A stretch of DNA of 34,984 nucleotides, from the NCBI GenBank assembly GCA_009594995.1, contig VOPR01000066.1:1-34984 (forward strand). The letters run 5' to 3'. Below the pieces are notes generated by a model. It had not been told where the DNA came from. It did not search any database and saw only the letters and a program-made list of their open reading frames with translations. Of the stretch, positions 1 through 8,788 are shown in pieces. Made by a program: the position numbers and the translations under genes. Position 1 is the stretch's first letter; each line of letters begins with the position of its first letter. Origin of the DNA: Nitrospira sp. GTDB taxonomy: Bacteria > Nitrospirota > Nitrospiria > Nitrospirales > Nitrospiraceae.

Positions 1-2385
1 CCTGATCGGAGCCGGTTCGTAGGCCACGCGATGGCGGCGCAACGTCTCTTCACCGATTTCCCGGATGCTGATGCCTTCGATCCGCGAGGGCGTGCCGGTG
101 AAGTACTGATCGATCAATTCATGATTGAGCCCGATCGCTTCAAAGATCTGCGCGCCGCAGTAGGACTGCACCGTCGAGATGCCCATCTTCGAGAAAATCT
201 TGAGCAACCCTTTGTTAATAGCTTTGATGAACTTGCCTTCCGCGGTCGGCGCGTCGAACCCTTCAGGGAAATAGCCGTCACGCTCCAAGTCCACGAGCGA
301 CTCGAACACCAGATAGGGATTCACCGTCCCGGCGCCGAAACCGATCAGGCACGCAAAGTGATGGACATCGCGGGGCTCACCAGTTTCCACCGTGAGGCCC
401 ACTTCGGTTCTCGTGCATTCCCGCACCAGGTGATGATGCACCGCCGCCACACCGAGCAGACTCGGAATCGGCGCCCATTCCGCATTCACCCCTCGGTCGC
501 TGAGGATGAGGAACTTATAGCCTTCGCGGATCGCCTGCGACGCCTGCCGGCAGAGATCATCCACCGCAGCGCCCAATCCTTCCGGACCTTCGGCCACGCG
601 GAACAACATCTTCAATGTTTTACTTTTGAAATGCGGATCGGCAATCTCGCGGATCTTGTGCAGATCGGCATTCGTCAAAATCGGCTGCTTCACCCGGATG
701 CGGCGGGCCGATTCCGGATGCTCATCCATCAAATTAGGCTTGGGCCCGATGCTGGTGGTGAGCGACATCACGAGTTCTTCGCGGATCGGATCGATCGGCG
801 GATTCGTGACCTGCGCAAAGAGTTGCTTGAAGTATTTGAAGAGCAGCTGCGGCCGTTCGGACAACACGGCCAACGGCGTATCCGTCCCCATCGACGAGAT
901 CGCTTCCTGCCCCTCGACAACCATGGGGGTGATGACCATCTTCAGCTCTTCGACGGTATAGCCGAAGGCCTGCTGGCGCTGCCGGATCGTGGGATGATCA
1001 GGCTGCGGCACATTGATCGGATCGGGCAACTCGTCCAGAGAAATCCGATGCTCGGTTACCCAAGACCGGTACGGCTTGCGGCGCACGATATCGGCCTTCA
1101 CTTCCTCGTCGTCGATGATGCGGCCCTGCTCGGTATCGACGAGGAACATGCGTCCCGGCATCAGGCGGCCCTTCTGGCGAATACGCTGCGGGTCCATCGG
1201 CAAGACACCGGCTTCAGAGGCCAGCACGACCAATCCATCCGTCGTCACCTGGTAGCGGCAGGGGCGCAGCCCATTGCGATCCAACGTGGCACCGATCAGT
1301 TTGCCGTCAGTGAAACAGACGGCAGCCGGGCCATCCCAGGGTTCCTGCATAGCGGCGTGGTATTCGTAGAATCCACGGCGGTCCAGATCCATCTGCGGAT
1401 TGGCGACCCACGGTTCCGGAATCAGCATCATCATCGCGTGCGGCAATGACCGCCCGCCGAGCACAAGGAACTCCAGGGCATTGTCCAGGCTGGCCGAGTC
1501 GCTCTGATTTTCATAGACGATCGGGAACAGCTTCTTCATGTCCTCGCCGAACAACTCCGAGTTCAGCCGTCCCTGCCGCGCGCGCATCCAATTGACGTTG
1601 CCCTTGAGGGTGTTGATTTCACCGTTGTGGCAGATGTAGCGATACGGATGGGCCAGCGGCCAGGTCGGGAACGTGTTCGTGCTGAACCGCGAGTGCACGA
1701 GGGCCATGGCGCTCGTCAGACTGCTGTCAGCGAGATCCTGATAATACTGGGGAATCTGGTGCGGAAGCAGGAGCCCCTTGAATACGATGGTGCTGCTGGA
1801 GAGGCTCGAGATGTAAAAATACTCCCGCCCTTCGATGGCGGATTCGCGGACGGCGCGCTCCACGCACTTCCGGATGACATACAACCGGCGTTCGAATTCT
1901 TCGTCCGTGAAGATTCCGCGGGCGATGAAGACCTGTCGCATGAACGGCTCAGTGCTGCGGGCAACCGGTCCGATGGCGTCGCTCTTCACCGGCACATCGC
2001 GCCAGCCGAGCAACTTGGCCCCCGCGTCCTTGATCACCCGCGTAAACACGGTTTCGCACTGCGCCCGCGCGTCGGCATCCGGCGGCAGAAACACCATGCC
2101 CACGCCATATTCTCCCGCGCCGGGCAGCTTGATTCCGCTGTCCTTTGCGGCACGCTTAAAGAACTCGTGCGGCACTTGAAGGAGGATGCCTGCGCCGTCT
2201 CCGGTGCAGGGGTCGCAACCTTGCGCGCCTCGATGGGTCAGGCTCTCTAAGACCTGCAGGCCCTGCTGCACGATCTGGTGCGAGCGCTGGCCCTTGATAT
2301 CGACGACAAATCCGACGCCGCACGAATCTTTTTCGTGCTGCGGATCGTAAAGCCCTTGTTTGGGAGGAAGCCCTGGTACATTCAT
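1..2385 (-). CDS. gltB: Glutamate synthase large subunit, N-terminal half (partial)
   Basis: The reading frame stays open from the ATG at 2385 to the window edge, giving 795 residues of a protein usually near 1500. The product transfers the glutamine amide to 2-oxoglutarate to make two glutamates. After a 21-residue leader comes Cys22 in the sequence SCGVGF, the expected N-terminal nucleophile exposed by processing in class II amidotransferases. HRGA (51-54), a TGDGAG motif, HSRFSTNTFPTWPLAHP and HNGEINTLKGN follow, all typical of the GltB glutaminase domain. The central domain follows, and the visible part stops near the start of the FMN/2-oxoglutarate domain (EETLRRHR just before the edge). 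No strong Shine-Dalgarno precedes the ATG. It is transcribed away from the polyprenyl synthase gene. The small subunit is not in view. Confidence 0.96.
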   Translation of the reverse strand, partial: MNVPGLPPKQGLYDPQHEKDSCGVGFVVDIKGQRSHQIVQQGLQVLESLTHRGAQGCDPCTGDGAGILLQVPHEFFKRAAKDSGIKLPGAGEYGVGMVFLPPDADARAQCETVFTRVIKDAGAKLLGWRDVPVKSDAIGPVARSTEPFMRQVFIARGIFTDEEFERRLYVIRKCVERAVRESAIEGREYFYISSLSSSTIVFKGLLLPHQIPQYYQDLADSSLTSAMALVHSRFSTNTFPTWPLAHPYRYICHNGEINTLKGNVNWMRARQGRLNSELFGEDMKKLFPIVYENQSDSASLDNALEFLVLGGRSLPHAMMMLIPEPWVANPQMDLDRRGFYEYHAAMQEPWDGPAAVCFTDGKLIGATLDRNGLRPCRYQVTTDGLVVLASEAGVLPMDPQRIRQKGRLMPGRMFLVDTEQGRIIDDEEVKADIVRRKPYRSWVTEHRISLDELPDPINVPQPDHPTIRQRQQAFGYTVEELKMVITPMVVEGQEAISSMGTDTPLAVLSERPQLLFKYFKQLFAQVTNPPIDPIREELVMSLTTSIGPKPNLMDEHPESARRIRVKQPILTNADLHKIREIADPHFKSKTLKMLFRVAEGPEGLGAAVDDLCRQASQAIREGYKFLILSDRGVNAEWAPIPSLLGVAAVHHHLVRECTRTEVGLTVETGEPRDVHHFACLIGFGAGTVNPYLVFESLVDLERDGYFPEGFDAPTAEGKFIKAINKGLLKIFSKMGISTVQSYCGAQIFEAIGLNHELIDQYFTGTPSRIEGISIREIGEETLRRHRVAYEPAPIR

Positions 2386-2415
2386 GACACGTATACTCGT
2401 CTAGAGGCAGGCAAT

Positions 2416-2449
2416 GACGTGGGGAACAGAGTCCCCGCCCGGGGACGTC
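2416..2449 (-). promoter_or_regulatory. Competing hairpins in the gltB leader
   Basis: Upstream of gltB, three short GC-rich segments can pair in two mutually exclusive ways. GTCCCC (2431-2436) can pair with GGGGAC (2441-2446) across a 4-nt loop, or TCCCC (2432-2436) can pair with GGGGA (2421-2425) across a 6-nt loop. GACGT (2416-2420) and ACGTC (2445-2449) flank the set. This could be a leader switch or a DNA-level operator. No transcript start is known, so the regulatory reading is inference. Confidence 0.35.
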
Positions 2450-2584
2450 GAACATCTCGACCGACCACGGTGACTGCTACCATTCATATTGGGGAAATAA
2501 GCGAGGAGTCACCTTACTGGATGGGCCGTGAAACTGTCAAGAGAACGGCGACGCAATCTGAACCACAAACCGTCCGACCAGAGC

Positions 2585-2614
2585 TTGACTTAGTGGAGTT
2601 TCCTGCCCTACTAT
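2585..2614 (+). promoter_or_regulatory. Probable sigma-70 promoter for the polyprenyl synthase gene
   Basis: TTGACT (2585-2590, five of six matches to the -35 consensus) is followed after 18 bp by TACTAT (2609-2614, four of six matches to the -10 consensus). The predicted transcript start, about 7 bp downstream, falls almost exactly on the first ATG (2622). That would give either a leaderless message or translation from the second ATG at 2658. Confidence 0.45.
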
Positions 2615-2621
2615 CCGCCCC

Positions 2622-3626
2622 ATGTCGAACGGACCGACCACCCTCACGCTCCACAGCATGGCCGATGTCTGGGACGTGTATCGCGAAGAGCTCGAGGGAG
2701 TCGAAGAACAGATCCGGAAAAATCTCGACTCCAGCGTAGACTTGGTCAACACGGTCGCCGCGCACATCCTGAACAGCGGCGGCAAACGCGTCCGCCCCCT
2801 CTTCGTAATCCTCAGCGCCCATCTCTGCGGATACGCCGGCCAGGACCATCAAGCCCTCGGCAGCCTCGTCGAATTCATTCATACCGCCACCCTGCTGCAC
2901 GACGACGTCGTCGATGACGCCGATCTGCGCCGGGGTCGCCGTACCGCGAGCAAAGTCTGGGGCAATCAAATCAGTATCCTCGTCGGCGATTATCTCTACT
3001 CGCGCGCCATCTGCCAGATCGTCGACTTCCGCAATCAAGGCATCAATGAAGCGCTCTCGGAAGCCTGCCGTAAGATGGCCGAAGGCGAAGTTCTGCAACT
3101 GTATTACAACGGCAATCCACTGATGCCGGAACCGGAGTATCTCCGCATCATCGAACATAAGACCGCCGGATTGATTGCGGCCTCCTGCAAGATCGGCGCG
3201 ATCGTCGGCGGAGCCACGGAAGAATTACAGGAAGCGCTGTTCCGGTTCGGACAGCGACTGGGCATTGCGTTCCAACTGGCGGATGACACGCTGGACTACA
3301 CCGCCAACGGTGCACATCTGGGCAAGACCCTGGGGCAGGACCTTCGGCAAGGCAAAGCGACGCTGCCGCTGTTGCATCTCTTGCAACACTGCTCGGAGCC
3401 GGACCGGCAGCTGATCAAAGATCGCATGGAAACCAGGACCTTGACCGATGAGGAGCTTCGCCGCATCGTCGCCTTGATGCAAGAGTACGGGTCCATCGCC
3501 TACGCCATGGAGCGGGCGCATGCGTTTGTCGCCGCCGCCAAACGCGATCTCGACCTGTTCCACGACAACACCGCCAAGCGCGCCCTGTCCATCGCCGCCG
3601 ATTACATGGTGACTCGCGACCGCTGA
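2622..3626 (+). CDS. Polyprenyl (octaprenyl-type) diphosphate synthase
   Basis: This 334-residue trans-isoprenyl diphosphate synthase adds isopentenyl diphosphate units to an allylic primer, probably making the side chain of a quinone. It shows GGKRVRP (53-59), the first aspartate-rich motif DDVVDD (94-99) followed by LRRGRRT, and the second motif DDTLD (221-225). GKATLPL near 244-250 is also typical. Length and motif order fit the IspB/HepT group; chain length cannot be read reliably. Neither the ATG at 2622 nor the in-frame ATG at 2658 (protein starting MADVWDVY) has a clear Shine-Dalgarno. The promoter at 2585-2614 would make the 2622 start leaderless, so 2658 remains a real alternative. 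Confidence 0.93.
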   Translation: MSNGPTTLTLHSMADVWDVYREELEGVEEQIRKNLDSSVDLVNTVAAHILNSGGKRVRPLFVILSAHLCGYAGQDHQALGSLVEFIHTATLLHDDVVDDADLRRGRRTASKVWGNQISILVGDYLYSRAICQIVDFRNQGINEALSEACRKMAEGEVLQLYYNGNPLMPEPEYLRIIEHKTAGLIAASCKIGAIVGGATEELQEALFRFGQRLGIAFQLADDTLDYTANGAHLGKTLGQDLRQGKATLPLLHLLQHCSEPDRQLIKDRMETRTLTDEELRRIVALMQEYGSIAYAMERAHAFVAAAKRDLDLFHDNTAKRALSIAADYMVTRDR

Positions 3627-3825
3627 GTTGCCGCCGTCCGGTTTCACAACGCCCACGCTCTGCGGACCGTACGAACTCGTGTATCGACGGCCCCAGTTCG
3701 CTACCGGATGAACTCAGAGAAAATGTTGACGACCTCCCAACAGCACCGCGGCCACATGACGCTCAACGACACATGGACTTGTGCAGTGACCGCCGCACCC
3801 ACAGCGAGAAAAGGATAGGAACCGC

Positions 3826-5148
3826 ATGGCACACGTCATTCCCTTTCACGGCACCCTCTATAATCCTGCGACGGTCGGCGACGTCCGGCAGGTGGTCGCT
3901 CCGCCCTATGACATCATCGACAGCACGCTGCAAAAGACGCTGTACGATCGACACCCGAACAACGTCATCCGGCTGGAACTCGGCTACGAACAACCGGGCG
4001 ACACGCCCGCGAACAATAAATACACGCGCGCCGCGGGCGCACTTAAAGACTGGTTGAAGTCCGGCGCGCTGCGCAAAGATTCGCAGCCTGCCATCTATTA
4101 CCACACCATCGAATACCAGCCACCCTATTCGGCACCGGGCACGCCGACCAAGGTGTTCAAGGGTTTCATTTCGACGGTGGAACTGGAAGAGTTCGGGTCC
4201 GGCAAGATTTACCCGCACGAGAACACGCGGGCTGCGGCAAAAACGGACCGGCTCAATCTTCTTGAAGCCTGCCGCGCCAACTTCAGCGCGATCATCTCGC
4301 TCTATTCGGATCCCCAAAATGACGTGCTCACGTTGATCGAACAGTCGATCGCATCGGATAAACCGCGCATCGACTTCCAGGACGACGAGGGCTTCCGGCA
4401 GCGACTCTGGAGTGTGGCCGATGCGAATGTCCTCGCGAAGGTCGTCCAGATCATGAACACGAAACAACTCTTCATCGCCGACGGCCACCATCGCTATGAA
4501 ACAGCCCTCAACTATCGTCGCGCGCGGCGGCAACAGGCCGGCGCTCCCGCGTCGCCTCAACCCTACGACAATGTCCTGATGCTGTTCGCCAGCCTGGAGG
4601 ACAAGGGCCTGACCGTGCTGCCGACCCACCGCGTCCTGACGACGCCCGTGCCGGCACCCAACGATCTGCTACGCACCCTCGACCCTCTGTTCGAAGTCAC
4701 GGCACTCCCCTTTCAGGCAGGGAATGAAACCCAGGTGCGCGCACAGTTCATCGAACGGCTGCGCAGCCAAGGACAGACCGTGCCGATGTTCGGACTGGCC
4801 CTGAAAAACGATTCGCAGTACTACCTGCTGACGCTCCGAGCATCACATCGTCCGACGGCCTCGGCGTCGCCGCGGGATCGGCTCGACGTCTCGCTGCTCC
4901 AGCAGCATGTCGTCTCCACGCTCTGCCCGACCCAACAGGAACAGGAAGCGATACGCTATTCGAAGGATGACCACGAAGCCCTGAACTGGGTGCGCCAGGG
5001 AACCGGCACGGCCGCCCTCTTGCTGAACCCGACGAAGGTCGCCGAAGTCAAAGCCGTCGCTTCGGCGGGTGAACGGATGCCGCACAAGTCCACCTACTTT
5101 TTCCCGAAGCCCCTGACCGGCTTGGTCATCAATGTGATGGAAGGCTAG
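3826..5148 (+). CDS. DUF1015 family protein
   Basis: This 440-residue protein has the hallmarks of DUF1015. VVAPPYDIID lies near the N terminus, a YPHENT segment about 130 residues in, then the signature ADGHHRYETAL near residue 222, and a C-terminal part with HKSTYFFPKP. It is a full-length soluble protein without signal peptide or membrane segments. The molecular function of the family is not settled, and I assign none. The start is supported by purine-rich AAGGATAGGA just upstream of the ATG. The preceding 199 bp after the polyprenyl synthase holds no gene I can support. A perfect hairpin covers its stop codon and separates it from the response regulator. Confidence 0.9.
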   Translation: MAHVIPFHGTLYNPATVGDVRQVVAPPYDIIDSTLQKTLYDRHPNNVIRLELGYEQPGDTPANNKYTRAAGALKDWLKSGALRKDSQPAIYYHTIEYQPPYSAPGTPTKVFKGFISTVELEEFGSGKIYPHENTRAAAKTDRLNLLEACRANFSAIISLYSDPQNDVLTLIEQSIASDKPRIDFQDDEGFRQRLWSVADANVLAKVVQIMNTKQLFIADGHHRYETALNYRRARRQQAGAPASPQPYDNVLMLFASLEDKGLTVLPTHRVLTTPVPAPNDLLRTLDPLFEVTALPFQAGNETQVRAQFIERLRSQGQTVPMFGLALKNDSQYYLLTLRASHRPTASASPRDRLDVSLLQQHVVSTLCPTQQEQEAIRYSKDDHEALNWVRQGTGTAALLLNPTKVAEVKAVASAGERMPHKSTYFFPKPLTGLVINVMEG

Positions 5149-5166
5149 CGGCCATCGTCCGCTAGC
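5144..5166 (+). other. Perfect 8-bp inverted repeat over the DUF1015 stop codon
   Basis: GCTAGCGG (5144-5151) and CCGCTAGC (5159-5166) are exact reverse complements around a 7-nt loop. The stop TAG (5146-5148) lies inside the left arm. No T-run follows, so it is a weak candidate for an intrinsic terminator. It ends 20-30 bp before the next start, so a message-stability or translational role is equally possible. Confidence 0.5.
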
Positions 5167-5195
5167 TGACGGGATCGACCATGATGGAGGGCGGG

Positions 5196-6572
5196 GTGAA
5201 GGCCAAGGTGCTCATAGTCGATGACGATCAGGACATCGTCACGATGTTACAGGATCGTCTGGACGCCGGCGGGTACAAGACCCTGACGGCCGGCGACGGC
5301 CAACGCGGCCTCGAACTCATCGAGCAGGAATCCCCCAACCTGGTTCTGCTGGATCTCTATCTCCCGCGCCTCAAGGGCATGGACGTGCTGAAACGCATGG
5401 CCCAGAACAAGCAATGCGAAGACATTCCAGTGATCGTCATGACCGCCGCGGGCACCATCCCCGATGCCGTCGAAGCCATGCGCCACGGGGCCTACGACTT
5501 CCTGACGAAGCCGCTGGAGAAGGATCATCTCCTGATCGTCATTCAGAAGGCACTGGAGCGGGACTCCCTGAAGCGGCAGGTGGCCGCCCTCAAGTCCGAC
5601 GTGCAAAACCGCTATGCCTCCATCGTCGGAGAGAGTTCGAAGATCAAGGGCATCATCGAATCGGCGCAACGGGCCGCCAAGTCCGATGCCAGCATTCTCC
5701 TGCTTGGGGAAAGCGGAACCGGCAAAGAACTCTTCGCGCGTTCCATCCACCAATGGAGCCCGCGGCAGAGCATGCCGATGGTCGTCATCAATTGCGTGGC
5801 TCTCACTGAAACGCTGCTCGAGAACGAATTGTTCGGTCACGAACGCGGCGCCTTCACCGGCGCGGACCGGCTTCAGAAGGGCAAGCTGGAAATGGCGGAG
5901 GGAGGTACGGTCTTTCTCGACGAGATCGGCGACATGCCCCTGCCCTTGCAGGCGAAACTTCTGCGCGTACTGCAGGACAAAGAATTTCAACGCGTCGGCG
6001 GCTCACGGTCGGTCTCCGTCAACATACGCTTCGTGGCGGCGACCAACAAAGACCTCCGGCAGTCCGTGAAGGCGGGCCAGTTCCGCGAAGACCTGTTCTT
6101 CCGTCTCAATGTCGTGAGCTTTACGCTCCCCCCGTTGCGGGAACGGAGCGAAGATATCGTGCAGCTGGCCGAATTTTTCCTCAAACGGCATGCGTACGAG
6201 GCAAAGCGCCCCGGCGTGACGCTGAGCCCGGCAGCTCGGGCCGCATTGACCCACTACTCATGGCCGGGCAACATCCGCGAGCTCGACAACGTCCTCTCAC
6301 GGGCGGTGGTGCTCAGCCCGAGCGATGTCATCGAACCGGAATTTCTGGCCTTGTCCCCCGATGATGGGATGGGCAAAGGCGGGGCCGACCAGGCGCTCCC
6401 CTACATGAATCTCACGTACCATGAGTCCATGGAAGCGCACAGCGCCCACATTATTGATCGGGCATTGGAAAAGGCGGCGGGGAACCAGACCAAGGCGGCG
6501 GAGTTTCTAGACCTGCAACGAACCTATCTCGCGCGTTTGATTAAGCAGCGAAAACCTTCCGCAGCGGAATAA
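5196..6572 (+). CDS. NtrC-family sigma-54-dependent response regulator
   Basis: This is a three-domain transcription activator. Numbered from the GTG at 5196, the receiver domain (about 4-115) has the acidic pair in VDDDQD, phospho-acceptor Asp53 in LLDLY and Lys105 in TKPLE. The AAA+ domain (about 145-375) has Walker A GESGTGKE (172-179), the sigma-54 contact loop GAFTGA (218-223), Walker B VFLDEIGD (239-246) and WPGNIREL (356-363). A Fis-type helix-turn-helix (about 419-452) ends the protein. I prefer the GTG because GGAGG (5186-5190) lies 5 nt upstream of it; the in-frame ATGs at 5181 and 5184 lack such a site. No histidine kinase is adjacent, so this is an orphan regulator with unknown input. 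Its targets cannot be told from this window. Confidence 0.94.
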   Translation: MKAKVLIVDDDQDIVTMLQDRLDAGGYKTLTAGDGQRGLELIEQESPNLVLLDLYLPRLKGMDVLKRMAQNKQCEDIPVIVMTAAGTIPDAVEAMRHGAYDFLTKPLEKDHLLIVIQKALERDSLKRQVAALKSDVQNRYASIVGESSKIKGIIESAQRAAKSDASILLLGESGTGKELFARSIHQWSPRQSMPMVVINCVALTETLLENELFGHERGAFTGADRLQKGKLEMAEGGTVFLDEIGDMPLPLQAKLLRVLQDKEFQRVGGSRSVSVNIRFVAATNKDLRQSVKAGQFREDLFFRLNVVSFTLPPLRERSEDIVQLAEFFLKRHAYEAKRPGVTLSPAARAALTHYSWPGNIRELDNVLSRAVVLSPSDVIEPEFLALSPDDGMGKGGADQALPYMNLTYHESMEAHSAHIIDRALEKAAGNQTKAAEFLDLQRTYLARLIKQRKPSAAE

Positions 6573-6577
6573 CCAGT

Positions 6578-6700
6578 CCGGAAGCTGAAAAAGCCCGCCA
6601 GCTTCGTTCTCGCATCGCTCCGAAGCTCAACCTACCACAAGGGTACGCCTCGGCTCTTCACTCGCTGCGGCCTTGCTGGACAATCGTTTTGACCATCCTG
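6578..6700 (+). repeat. Intergenic repeat, copy A
   Basis: This copy shares four blocks with copy B (29385-29509) at almost the same spacing: CCGCCAGC (6595-6602), CGTTCTCG (6605-6612), GGGTACGC (6641-6648) and CTGCGGCCTTGCTGGAC (6665-6681), then TTTTGA (6687-6692). Blocks one to three are 10 and 36 bp apart in both copies. The ends are less symmetric than in copy B. It starts within 6 bp of the response-regulator stop and lies between convergent genes. The remaining bases to 6774 hold nothing else I can name. Confidence 0.8.
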
Positions 6701-6774
6701 CACAGCGCATTTGATTCGAAAGATTGCCCATTGCGCCCGGAAATTTCGGCTGTGCTTTTTCCTGCATGTTCAGC

Positions 6775-7515
6775 TTAGTGACCTGCTGAACGAGCAGACA
6801 GACTCAGCCGCCCGGCCGCAGCATCCCGCTCCACTTGCGCGTAGCGTTCGGGAGTTCCCACATCGCTCCAGAATCCGTCGAAGTCATACCCCATGACCCG
6901 CTCCCCATCCTGAATGCCCTGCACATAGGCATCGATAATCGAACATTCCTTGCCGATCGGAAGGTATCGCAACAGACGCGGATGGAGAATGTGGATGCCG
7001 GCAAACATGCGCGCTGCTGTTGCGGTACGTTCAGATAGTCCGCGCCCCGTGATCCGGACGACTTCGGCACGATCCGTCACCTCCACCAGACCCCAACGAG
7101 CCGCCTCAGGATCCTGCCGCAACACCAGGGTCGCAGCCGCCTGCTGCTCACGGTGGAAATCCATCAGCGCACCGAGATCTAGTTCGAACAGCGTGTCGCC
7201 GTTGAGAATCAGTACCGGTTCGCCGTGAAAGTGCGGCTCCGCTTGCTTGATTCCGCCACCGGTGCCGAGGATGACGGGTTCGTGGGAATAGATGATTCGC
7301 ATTCCGAACGCCGAGCCGTCACCCAGCGCCTGCGGGATCATCGCTCCCAGATGATGAAGATTGATGACGACGTCACGGATGCCATGCCGCTTCAGGAGCA
7401 GCAGATTCCAAACAATCATCGGCGTGCCGGCGACCGGGAGGAGCGGTTTCGGCGTGGTATCGGTCAGAGGCCTCAAGCGAGTGCCGAGGCCGGCTGCGAG
7501 GATCATGGCCTTCAT
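6775..7515 (-). CDS. murU: Sugar-1-phosphate nucleotidyltransferase, MurU-like
   Basis: This 246-residue nucleotidyltransferase begins with the diagnostic loop GLGTRLRPLT, followed by TPKPLLPVAG (21-30). GTGGGI (84-89) and LNGD (104-107, carrying the metal-binding Asp) follow, with FWSDVGTPERY near the C terminus. It lacks the C-terminal hexapeptide-repeat domain of GlmU-type enzymes, as MurU does. The gene starts 19 bp after an AmgK-like kinase gene on the same strand. In the Pseudomonas salvage route AmgK makes MurNAc-1-phosphate and MurU converts it to UDP-MurNAc. By sequence alone it could be a mannose-1-phosphate guanylyltransferase; the neighbour favours MurU. The start has no strong Shine-Dalgarno, consistent with coupling to the upstream gene. 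Confidence 0.78.
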   Translation of the reverse strand: MKAMILAAGLGTRLRPLTDTTPKPLLPVAGTPMIVWNLLLLKRHGIRDVVINLHHLGAMIPQALGDGSAFGMRIIYSHEPVILGTGGGIKQAEPHFHGEPVLILNGDTLFELDLGALMDFHREQQAAATLVLRQDPEAARWGLVEVTDRAEVVRITGRGLSERTATAARMFAGIHILHPRLLRYLPIGKECSIIDAYVQGIQDGERVMGYDFDGFWSDVGTPERYAQVERDAAAGRLSLSARSAGH

Positions 7516-7534
7516 AGAACGTGCTGAGCGGCGC

Positions 7535-8635
7535 CTATTGGAGTTCGGTCACGTACGGCGCGAGATGTTGCCGCAGCGAAGCCAGTTCGGGATATTTGGA
7601 AAGATTACGTTTCACGTAGCCTAAGACGCGAGGAATGTCGGCAAGAAACTTCGGATTGTGTTTCACCTGATCGATATACACGAACCGGCCCGCAGCTTTG
7701 AGATTCCGCTGAATACTGGTGAGGTCGAACAGCCGGCGAAACGCGGTGCGATCACCGACTTTCACGCCCAGGCCGGCAAGGCCATTCAGAAAATGGTCGA
7801 CCAGCCCATTCACCACTGCATCATCCAATTCGATATACGCGTCCTTTAACAGCGACGCCAGATCATACGTAGCCGGTCCCATCAGCGCATCCTGAAAATC
7901 GATAATGCCCATGCGTGAGCCATCCACCATGAGATTGCGCGAGTGGTAATCGCGATGGACAAACACCTGCGGTTGACCGGCCAACAATTCCGCAATGCGC
8001 TGGAACTCGGCACGAATCGCCGCATCGTCCGCCGGCTTCATCGGACGGCCATTGCGGGCCGTAATCCCGTATTCCAGGAAATGGTCGAACTCCCACATCA
8101 ACAGGGGCACATCGAAGCGCCGATGAAAGGCGATACATCCAGGCGCCGGCGGCGTGGTCCCCTTGACCTGCAGCAGGACCAGCTGATCGATCGCCTGGCG
8201 GTACAACGCTTCCAGCGTGGCACGATCCGCATGGCGACAGGCCTCCGCCAACGTCAGGTCGCCGAAATCTTCCAGATACAGCAGGCCGGCTTCACGATCG
8301 AAGTAATGCAATGTCGGAACGGTGACACCGGTACGCTGCAGGTGCGTGAGCACATTGGTAAATGGCAATTCCGTAATCTGAGCGGATGCGCCACTGACTG
8401 CCTCTTCGGATTTCTTGAATCCTTCGGGGTCGGCCAGCTGCATCAGAATCAGTGCGGAGGGCGTCCCTTTCAGGGCAATGCGGAAATACCGGCGATTCGA
8501 GGCATCACCGGCCAGCGCGCTGAGTGCGGTCATCTCCCCGCGAAACGGCAACCGAGTGGCAACGGTCTGGGCGATACGTTCAGGATCAGGAGGAGCAAGC
8601 GGTGCCGCAGGCGCGGCTGGATTTGTTGTACTCAT
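7535..8635 (-). CDS. amgK: Anomeric sugar kinase, AmgK-like aminoglycoside-phosphotransferase fold
   Basis: This 366-residue protein has the aminoglycoside-phosphotransferase/choline-kinase fold. GDASNRRYFR (43-52) is the nucleotide-loop signature of the AmgK/COG3178 group. LLYLEDFGD (118-126) is the hinge, HRDYHSRN (227-234) holds catalytic Asp229 and Asn234, and IDFQDA (245-250) holds metal-binding Asp246. The first 18 residues are rich in Pro and Ala and lie outside the fold. AmgK phosphorylates the anomeric carbon of MurNAc and GlcNAc recovered from peptidoglycan. Being directly upstream of a MurU-like gene supports this assignment over antibiotic resistance. Substrate is inferred from context. 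Confidence 0.8.
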   Translation of the reverse strand: MSTTNPAAPAAPLAPPDPERIAQTVATRLPFRGEMTALSALAGDASNRRYFRIALKGTPSALILMQLADPEGFKKSEEAVSGASAQITELPFTNVLTHLQRTGVTVPTLHYFDREAGLLYLEDFGDLTLAEACRHADRATLEALYRQAIDQLVLLQVKGTTPPAPGCIAFHRRFDVPLLMWEFDHFLEYGITARNGRPMKPADDAAIRAEFQRIAELLAGQPQVFVHRDYHSRNLMVDGSRMGIIDFQDALMGPATYDLASLLKDAYIELDDAVVNGLVDHFLNGLAGLGVKVGDRTAFRRLFDLTSIQRNLKAAGRFVYIDQVKHNPKFLADIPRVLGYVKRNLSKYPELASLRQHLAPYVTELQ

Positions 8636-8788
8636 ACGATCGGCATTATAGCCAAACCGTTCCGAACTGCCAGTAGAAAGTCACCTGCTGCATCTGACCT
8701 CTTCTCCTCACGCATCCACCCGCGCCCTGCTTGGTTGTCAGCGTCCATCATAAGCCGGTATCCTGATTGCTCTAGCCAAGGAGGTTCC

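Noticed and set aside
31..1449. Long open frame on the plus strand, about 470 codons
   Set aside because: It lies opposite gltB, whose minus-strand frame has clear glutamate-synthase motifs. It is an antisense shadow caused by high GC.
7943..8788. N-terminal extension of the aldo/keto reductase frame
   Set aside because: It runs antisense over amgK, while the reductase has its own AAGGAGG and the family's normal N terminus at 8789.
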